NCBI GenBank assembly: GCA_025357895.1
Contig: JANYLL010000205.1
Coordinates: forward strand, 1 to 9,092
Reading direction: 5' to 3'
Source of the DNA: Ignavibacteriota bacterium
Lineage (GTDB): Bacteria > Bacteroidota > Ignavibacteria > Palsa-1295
Length of the DNA: 9,092 nucleotides
How positions within the stretch are numbered: the first letter of the stretch is position 1; every line of letters starts with the position of its first letter. Below, in pieces: positions 4,286 to 9,092 of this stretch. The notes below the pieces were generated by a model that did not search any database, was not told the DNA's origin, and worked only from the letters and a program-made list of their open reading frames with translations. The translations under genes were made by a program, and so were the position numbers.

Positions 4286-6406
4286 ATGGCAGTAATGAAC
4301 AAAATGCGCGAGAAGATGACGGTAATTTTTGCCGGTCTTGCGGGTGCATTCCTTTTAATGATCATTTTTGAATGGGGCGCACAGGGCGATTTTTTCAAAA
4401 GCGGAAGAAAGCCTGAAGAGTTGGGCAAGGTTAATGGCACCTCAATTACCAATAAAGATTATGAAGATGTCTTCGGCCAACTTCGCCAGCAGAAACTCCA
4501 GGAAACGAAGAAGACCACACTTACTGATGCCGAAGAATCAGAACTCCGTGAAAAAGCCTGGGATCAGGTTATTGTCTCCAAGTTAATTGATCAAAAGATT
4601 AATGAATTTGGTGTAACCGTTAGTGATCAGGAAGTGCGCGATGTTCTTTTCTATAATCCTCCTGAATTCTTAAAACGTAATTTCATGGATTCGACCGGAC
4701 GTTTTGATGAAGCAGCATACTTTCAGGCTCTCCGTGATCCGCGCAATGATACAACAGTATCAAATGTAGCAAAGACCATGCGAGAAGAACTCAAAAAGCA
4801 GAAGCTTTCTAATATTTTACAAGCGGCACTTCGGACTTCCAGATCCGATATGTGGGAACGGTATGAAAATTCAAGTGCGAAAGCTACAGTAGAACTTGTT
4901 AAGCTGATGCCGACGCAAAGTCCGCGTGAATTTATCGCGAAAGTTACGGACGACGAAATAAAGAAATATTATGAAGATCATCCTTTTCTCTATAAACGTG
5001 AAGAAGCGAGGAAGATTAAATTTGTCGTTTTCCGTGAAGCTCCGACTCCGAAAGATTCTGTAAAACTCTTGGAGAGCATTGAGGGATTAAAGAAAAAATG
5101 GTTCGCGCTTCCTCCGACTTCTTCCGATAGCACTGTCAACGAACTTGCCCATGGCTATAGTGACGGAGGATATCAACTTCCGGTAATGATGAGCCCTAAT
5201 ATGTTCAGCGCCTATAATAACAGTGAGGAAGTACTGAATTCAAAAGTTGGCGATGTTGTCACCGGAGTCAATCAGGGACAGATCAGAGTTATGCGTGTTT
5301 TTGAAGTTCAGGATACCGGTGCAAGTTTCTACCATGCTAAAAATATTATGATCGGTTTTGGAAGACCGGAAAATAAAGATAGTGCAAAAGCCCTTGCTAC
5401 AAAACTCTATAATGATATTAAAGCGGGTGCAGATTTTGCTGCGATGGCACGTCAATATTCACAAGATCCGGCTGCTCGTAACGGTGGAGATATGAGATGG
5501 ATGGGGCAGAAAATGTACGTTCCTGCTTTTGAAGAAGCAGTGATGAAAGCTCCTGTTGGAGAATTGCAGGGACCTCTTGAATCGACGATCGGGTATCATG
5601 TTTTTCAAGTTATTGCACGCTCGAACAGGAAACTTAAGATCGGTACTATACCTGTTGATATCAAACCCAGTTCACAAACCACAAGGATGGTTGCCCAACA
5701 AGCAAGCATCTTCAGAGAAAAAGCTGTAAAGGATGGTTTTGATCCGGTTGCTCAAGCTCAGAATCTTCGTGTTACTTCAGACGGACCTCTTGTTATGAAG
5801 AAAGGTGCATCCCCTATGTTTGGATATATGCCATGGGTGAATTATCTTTTTGAACTTTCAGCCGGTGATATTACTCAGCCTGTTCGAATTCCGATCGCGC
5901 ATCTTACCGTAGTCGGTCAGGTAACCGAAGTTATTCCTAAAGGAGTAAAACCGCTTGATAGTATGATTAAAGAACAGATCAAGTCAGCAATAGCAAAACG
6001 TAAATCTGTGGAAGCGCTTGCTGGTAAAGCAAAAGAGGTTCGTGCTAAACTCGCACCCGGTGACGATCTTTCAAAGCTCACTGCAATTGATTCTACCTAC
6101 CGTCCGACGACAATTACTTTTGGTCCTGCAGAAGCTACTCCGGGAGTAGGACCTGAGTTTGGAGTTAATAATGCTGCTTTTACAATGAAGCCGGGTGAGA
6201 TCAGCCAGCCGATCGAAGGAGAGAGCGGATATTATATTATCAAAGTATTGGATATAAAACCCGCCGATAAACAAGAGTACGAAGCACAAAAAACGAAGGA
6301 ATTCGAAAAGCTTAATCAGGAAAAACAGCAGAGGTTCTTCGGGCAATGGTTGGAGGAGCTGAAGGAAAAAGCAACAGTTGTTGACTACCGCTCACATCGC
6401 ATGTAA
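4286..6406 (+). CDS. ppiD: Membrane-anchored periplasmic peptidyl-prolyl isomerase/chaperone (PpiD/SurA type)
   Basis: 706 residues from ATG 4286 (Met4, ATG 4295, is possible). A short basic N-terminus (NKMREK) precedes one hydrophobic segment at about 12-31, giving a signal anchor with the rest in the periplasm. Residues about 41-200 form a SurA_N-like helical chaperone region (LGKVNGTSITNKDYE, then long helices). A canonical parvulin domain spans about 345-446: HAKNIMIGFG, YSQDPAARNGGDMRWM, and GYHVFQV near its end. Segments ending in GDVVTGVNQGQIRVMRVFEV (322-341) and GEISQPI...GYYIIKVLDIKPA (637-660) look like degenerate parvulin halves on either side. Known: this family assists folding of envelope and outer-membrane proteins as they leave the Sec translocon. 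It has its own spacer and a hairpin terminator, so is probably a single-gene transcript. No good Shine-Dalgarno is visible, which is common in Bacteroidota. Confidence 0.88.
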   Translation: MAVMNKMREKMTVIFAGLAGAFLLMIIFEWGAQGDFFKSGRKPEELGKVNGTSITNKDYEDVFGQLRQQKLQETKKTTLTDAEESELREKAWDQVIVSKLIDQKINEFGVTVSDQEVRDVLFYNPPEFLKRNFMDSTGRFDEAAYFQALRDPRNDTTVSNVAKTMREELKKQKLSNILQAALRTSRSDMWERYENSSAKATVELVKLMPTQSPREFIAKVTDDEIKKYYEDHPFLYKREEARKIKFVVFREAPTPKDSVKLLESIEGLKKKWFALPPTSSDSTVNELAHGYSDGGYQLPVMMSPNMFSAYNNSEEVLNSKVGDVVTGVNQGQIRVMRVFEVQDTGASFYHAKNIMIGFGRPENKDSAKALATKLYNDIKAGADFAAMARQYSQDPAARNGGDMRWMGQKMYVPAFEEAVMKAPVGELQGPLESTIGYHVFQVIARSNRKLKIGTIPVDIKPSSQTTRMVAQQASIFREKAVKDGFDPVAQAQNLRVTSDGPLVMKKGASPMFGYMPWVNYLFELSAGDITQPVRIPIAHLTVVGQVTEVIPKGVKPLDSMIKEQIKSAIAKRKSVEALAGKAKEVRAKLAPGDDLSKLTAIDSTYRPTTITFGPAEATPGVGPEFGVNNAAFTMKPGEISQPIEGESGYYIIKVLDIKPADKQEYEAQKTKEFEKLNQEKQQRFFGQWLEELKEKATVVDYRSHRM

Positions 6407-6418
6407 GGTTTATCCGAG

Positions 6419-6448
6419 CCGGGATTTAAAGTATTAAATCCCGGTTTT
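6419..6448. terminator. Rho-independent terminator between ppiD and glmS
   Basis: A perfect 11-base stem CCGGGATTTAA/TTAAATCCCGG (6419-6429 with 6434-6444) with loop AGTA, followed by TTTT on the plus strand. It starts 13 bases after the ppiD stop and ends 5 bases before the glmS stop. It serves ppiD well. On the minus strand the stem is not followed by a T tract, so its use for glmS is less certain. Confidence 0.85.
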
Positions 6449-6452
6449 GAGT

Positions 6453-8327
6453 TTATTCTACGGTCACAGATTTCGCCAAATTTCTTGGCTGATCAACATT
6501 CGCTCCTCTCGCCGTTGCCATGTAGTAAGAGAGAAGCTGCAACGGAATAACCGAGAGAATGGGAAGCAGCATCGAAATTGTTTCCGGAATATAGATCACT
6601 TTCTCAGCTAGTTTATCTACACTTTTATCGCCTTCGCTTGCAATAATTATTAACCTTCCTCCTCTGGCTCGGACTTCCTGAATATTAGATAATACCTTTT
6701 CGTAGACATCATCATGTGGAGCGATGACAACGACGGGCATGTCGTTATCTATCAGAGCAATTGGACCATGTTTCATCTCTGCGGCCGGATAACCTTCGGC
6801 ATGGATATAAGAAATTTCTTTTAATTTCAACGCGCCTTCAAGCGCAACAGGATAGTTGTAACCTCTTCCGAGATAAAGGAAATGATCGGCTCCCTTAAAT
6901 TCATTAACAATCTCTCGGATCATCGGCTCGGAAGTTTCAAGAATTGTTTTTATCTGTTCCGGTAATTTCACCAAAGCCCGGATAAATTCTTTTCCGTCAA
7001 CTACAGATAAGCTCTTCATTCTGCCAAGCATGATCGAAAGCAGTGCGAAGACGGTCACTTGCGAAGTAAAGGCTTTCGTGGAAGCTACGCCGATCTCCGG
7101 ACCGGCATGAATATAGACTCCGCCATCAGATTCACGAGCGATAGTCGAGCCGACAACATTGACAACACCTAAAGCTAAGGCTCCTTTGCGTTTCGCTTCC
7201 CGCATCGCAGCGAGAGTATCTGCTGTTTCACCGGATTGGCTGATGACGAACATGACGTCGCCCTCTGTAACCACAGGATTACGATAACGAAATTCAGAAG
7301 CATATTCAACATCAACAGGAACCTGAGCAAGCTGCTCAAGCATATACTTTCCGATTAGGGCGGCATGATAACTTGTTCCGCAAGCAGTTATGAGAATACG
7401 TTTGGCGTTTCGGATATGAGCCAGATGATTTCGTAATCCGCCGAGGACAATAGAACCTTCATCTTCAATAACTCTTCCGCGCATAGCATCACGAACGGTC
7501 GAAGGTTGCTCATGAATTTCTTTAAGCATGAAATGTTCATAGCCGCCTTTTTCGATCTCTTCAAGTTTGATCGTGATCGCTTCGATATCTTTCGTAACTA
7601 TAACATCTCCGATCGTTCGGGTCTTTATACTGTTACGAGTTATTGTTGCGATCTCATTATCGGAAAGATAGATAACATTCCGAGTATGCGAGACAATGGC
7701 TGCCGCATCAGAAGCGATAAAATTCTCATTATCGCCGACTCCAATGACGATTGGAGAGCCTTTTCGGGCACAGACGATTTCATCCGGCGAATCTTTAGCA
7801 ATAACACAAAGACCGTAGGCTCCGATGATCTCGCTGAGTGCCAGACGAACTGCTTCTGTTAAATTTCGCCCATCACTATAAAACTCGCCGATCAGATGGG
7901 CGAGAACTTCAGTATCAGTTTCACTTTGAAACGTGTGCCCGCGACGGATCAGCGTTTCCTTGATTGCAGAATAATTTTCGACGATGCCGTTATGAATGAT
8001 GGCGATTCTTCCCGTTTGATCAGTATGCGGATGGCTGTTGATATCACTCGGTGCACCATGCGTAGCCCAACGAGTATGGCCTATGCCAAGTTTTGCCGTC
8101 AAGGGGATATTGCGGATCAACTCCTGGAGTTGTGTGACTTTTCCTTTACATTTTTTTATATTGAGAGTTGCTAAATTCCCGGAAGCGACGCTTTTTCCAT
8201 TTGAATTATGATGCTCGATAAGAGCTATCCCGGCTGAATCATAGCCCCGATATTCAAGGCGTTTCAACCCTGCAAGGATGATCGGAGTTGCTTCACGATC
8301 GCCGATATAACCGACTATTCCGCACAT
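6453..8327 (-). CDS. glmS: Glutamine-fructose-6-phosphate aminotransferase (glucosamine-6-phosphate synthase)
   Basis: 624 residues, close to the usual 600-625, and complete. It converts fructose-6-phosphate and glutamine to glucosamine-6-phosphate, the first step toward UDP-GlcNAc for peptidoglycan and lipid A, in the cytoplasm. The N-terminus MCGIVGYIGD exposes the nucleophile Cys2 after Met removal. Glutaminase motifs RGYDSAG, HTRWATHG and HPH follow. The two SIS sugar-isomerase domains lie at about 300-440 (ACGTSYHA, SQSGETADTLAA) and 475-612 (EGALKLKEISYIHAEGYPA). The C-terminus DQPRNLAKSVTVE is the family's hallmark; Lys619 corresponds to the Schiff-base lysine of the E. coli enzyme. 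It is convergent with ppiD and divergent from truA. No glmS ribozyme fits in the 76-base upstream gap. No clear Shine-Dalgarno precedes the ATG. Confidence 0.98.
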   Translation of the reverse strand: MCGIVGYIGDREATPIILAGLKRLEYRGYDSAGIALIEHHNSNGKSVASGNLATLNIKKCKGKVTQLQELIRNIPLTAKLGIGHTRWATHGAPSDINSHPHTDQTGRIAIIHNGIVENYSAIKETLIRRGHTFQSETDTEVLAHLIGEFYSDGRNLTEAVRLALSEIIGAYGLCVIAKDSPDEIVCARKGSPIVIGVGDNENFIASDAAAIVSHTRNVIYLSDNEIATITRNSIKTRTIGDVIVTKDIEAITIKLEEIEKGGYEHFMLKEIHEQPSTVRDAMRGRVIEDEGSIVLGGLRNHLAHIRNAKRILITACGTSYHAALIGKYMLEQLAQVPVDVEYASEFRYRNPVVTEGDVMFVISQSGETADTLAAMREAKRKGALALGVVNVVGSTIARESDGGVYIHAGPEIGVASTKAFTSQVTVFALLSIMLGRMKSLSVVDGKEFIRALVKLPEQIKTILETSEPMIREIVNEFKGADHFLYLGRGYNYPVALEGALKLKEISYIHAEGYPAAEMKHGPIALIDNDMPVVVIAPHDDVYEKVLSNIQEVRARGGRLIIIASEGDKSVDKLAEKVIYIPETISMLLPILSVIPLQLLSYYMATARGANVDQPRNLAKSVTVE

Positions 8328-8374
8328 AATTTTGTTCTGTTAAAAGTATTTTGTATACTAACGAAAATTTCGGA

Positions 8375-8393
8375 AAACTGTTACGGACAGTTT
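8375..8393. promoter_or_regulatory. Small palindrome in the glmS-truA divergent spacer
   Basis: AAACTGT and ACAGTTT form perfect 7-base inverted arms around TACGG, 10 bases before the truA start and 48 bases before the glmS start. It could be an operator for divergent promoters or a weak leader hairpin near the truA start codon. No clear promoter boxes could be assigned in this 76-base spacer. Confidence 0.3.
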
Positions 8394-8403
8394 CATAGAT
8401 TGA

Positions 8404-9092
8404 ATGAAAATCGCATTCCTTATAGAATATGATGGTACAGATTTCGCAGGCTGGCAAATACAGCCCGGAGTTCGGACTGTACAGCAGGAACTTGAGTTTG
8501 CATTCAAAACTGTTTTTCAAGTGCACATTCCCGTTACTGCCTCAGGCAGAACCGATGCAGGCGTTCATGCTTTTGGCATGGTTGCTCATGCAACGCTTCC
8601 TGAATCTTCATTAATGGGATTGGAGAAATTAACTCAAGCTATCAATGGTAATTCCGGAAATGATGTTGTCATTCGTGGCATGAGGGAAGTACCGGAAGAC
8701 TTTCATGCACGGTTTCAGGCTCTGGATAGGGAATACCGATATACGATATTCAAACATCGCACAGCTCTCAGTAGAAACTTTTCTTGGTTCGTTTGGGAAA
8801 CTCTTGATATTACATCGATGAAGAGAGTTGCTTTTCATTGTATTGGTGATCATGATTTTACTTCATATTCCAAGCGATCGGATGATGTTGATCATTATAG
8901 ATCGATTGTTGATATCTGTGAGTTCGAAGAATTTGATGATAAAATAATGTTTACAATTCGAGCTAATCGTTTTGTTCGTGGAATGGTAAGATCGCTTATC
9001 GGAGCATTGGTTGAAGTAGGAAAAGGGAAGTTAAAAAAAGAAAAATTTATTGAGCTTCTCAACACTCCGATTGAAGAAAACAGAGCAAAATA
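8404..9092 (+). CDS. truA: tRNA pseudouridine synthase A (3' end outside window)
   Basis: The frame is open from ATG 8404 to the window edge, giving 229 residues; the family is usually about 245-270, so only the last few tens are missing. TruA converts uridines 38-40 in tRNA anticodon arms to pseudouridine. The N-terminus MKIAFLIEYDGTDFAGWQIQ is the family signature. The catalytic aspartate is Asp51 in ASGRTDAGVHA. HARFQALDREYRY (101-113), DFTSYSK (151-157) and RFVRGMVRSLIGALVEVG (189-206) are further conserved blocks. It is transcribed away from glmS across a 76-base spacer. The start is fixed by the conserved N-terminal motif. Function is assigned with high confidence; regulation cannot be read here. 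Confidence 0.96.
   Translation, partial: MKIAFLIEYDGTDFAGWQIQPGVRTVQQELEFAFKTVFQVHIPVTASGRTDAGVHAFGMVAHATLPESSLMGLEKLTQAINGNSGNDVVIRGMREVPEDFHARFQALDREYRYTIFKHRTALSRNFSWFVWETLDITSMKRVAFHCIGDHDFTSYSKRSDDVDHYRSIVDICEFEEFDDKIMFTIRANRFVRGMVRSLIGALVEVGKGKLKKEKFIELLNTPIEENRAK

Noticed and set aside
7506..7862. 118-codon plus-strand frame opposite glmS
   Set aside because: glmS is unmistakable here; this frame is antisense noise, as are those at 7896-8174 and 6071-6346.
8328..8403. Possible glmS ribozyme or riboswitch upstream of glmS
   Set aside because: The gap is only 76 bases and divergent with truA; the known ribozyme is longer and none of its core is visible.

Overview
The window holds two different kinds of DNA. 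Roughly bases 1-4117 look like the right end of an integrated mobile element. Bases about 4120-9092 look like ordinary bacterial chromosome. The chromosomal genes (a PpiD/SurA-type periplasmic folding factor, glmS and truA), the weak Shine-Dalgarno signals, the moderate-to-low GC and a tRNA with no encoded CCA all suggest the Bacteroidota/Chlorobi side of the FCB group, possibly an Ignavibacteria-like lineage. That placement comes from protein style only; no search was run.

Element part. A rightward gene enters from the left edge and ends at 331. Facing it is a tightly packed leftward block of four genes: a tyrosine recombinase (2619-3923), a Topo VI A/Spo11-like toprim protein (1573-2646), a probable phage/plasmid-type replication protein (572-1546) and an 85-residue unknown (328-585). 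The genes overlap or sit within 26 bases of each other, so they are probably one transcript with the integrase first. About 130 bases beyond the integrase start lies the 3' portion of a tRNA-Asn(GTT) gene, from anticodon stem to discriminator base, without a normal D arm. An integrase beside a tRNA 3' fragment is the usual signature of an element inserted in a tRNA gene, so 4067-4117 is the likely right attachment site. The other end, with a rebuilt tRNA-Asn, should lie left of the window. No relaxase, capsid or defence gene is visible here.

The most unusual local structure is a pair of imperfect direct repeats, about 54 bases each, with cores exactly 1100 bases apart. They bracket the topoisomerase-like gene. 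The right copy is the 3' end of the integrase gene and the left copy spans the start of the replication gene. This could mean the topoisomerase-like gene was inserted as a cassette into an older int-rep block, or that the repeat is a functional DNA site.

Chromosomal part. A long A/T-rich hairpin with T tracts (4125-4180) separates the tRNA remnant from ppiD. The ppiD-like gene (4286-6406) encodes a membrane-anchored protein with one clear parvulin domain and degenerate parvulin-like segments on both sides. A clean 11-bp hairpin terminator (6419-6448) separates it from the convergent glmS gene (6453-8327), which encodes a complete glucosamine-6-phosphate synthase. A 76-base divergent spacer with a small palindrome leads to truA (8404 onward), tRNA pseudouridine synthase A, which is cut by the right edge of the window.
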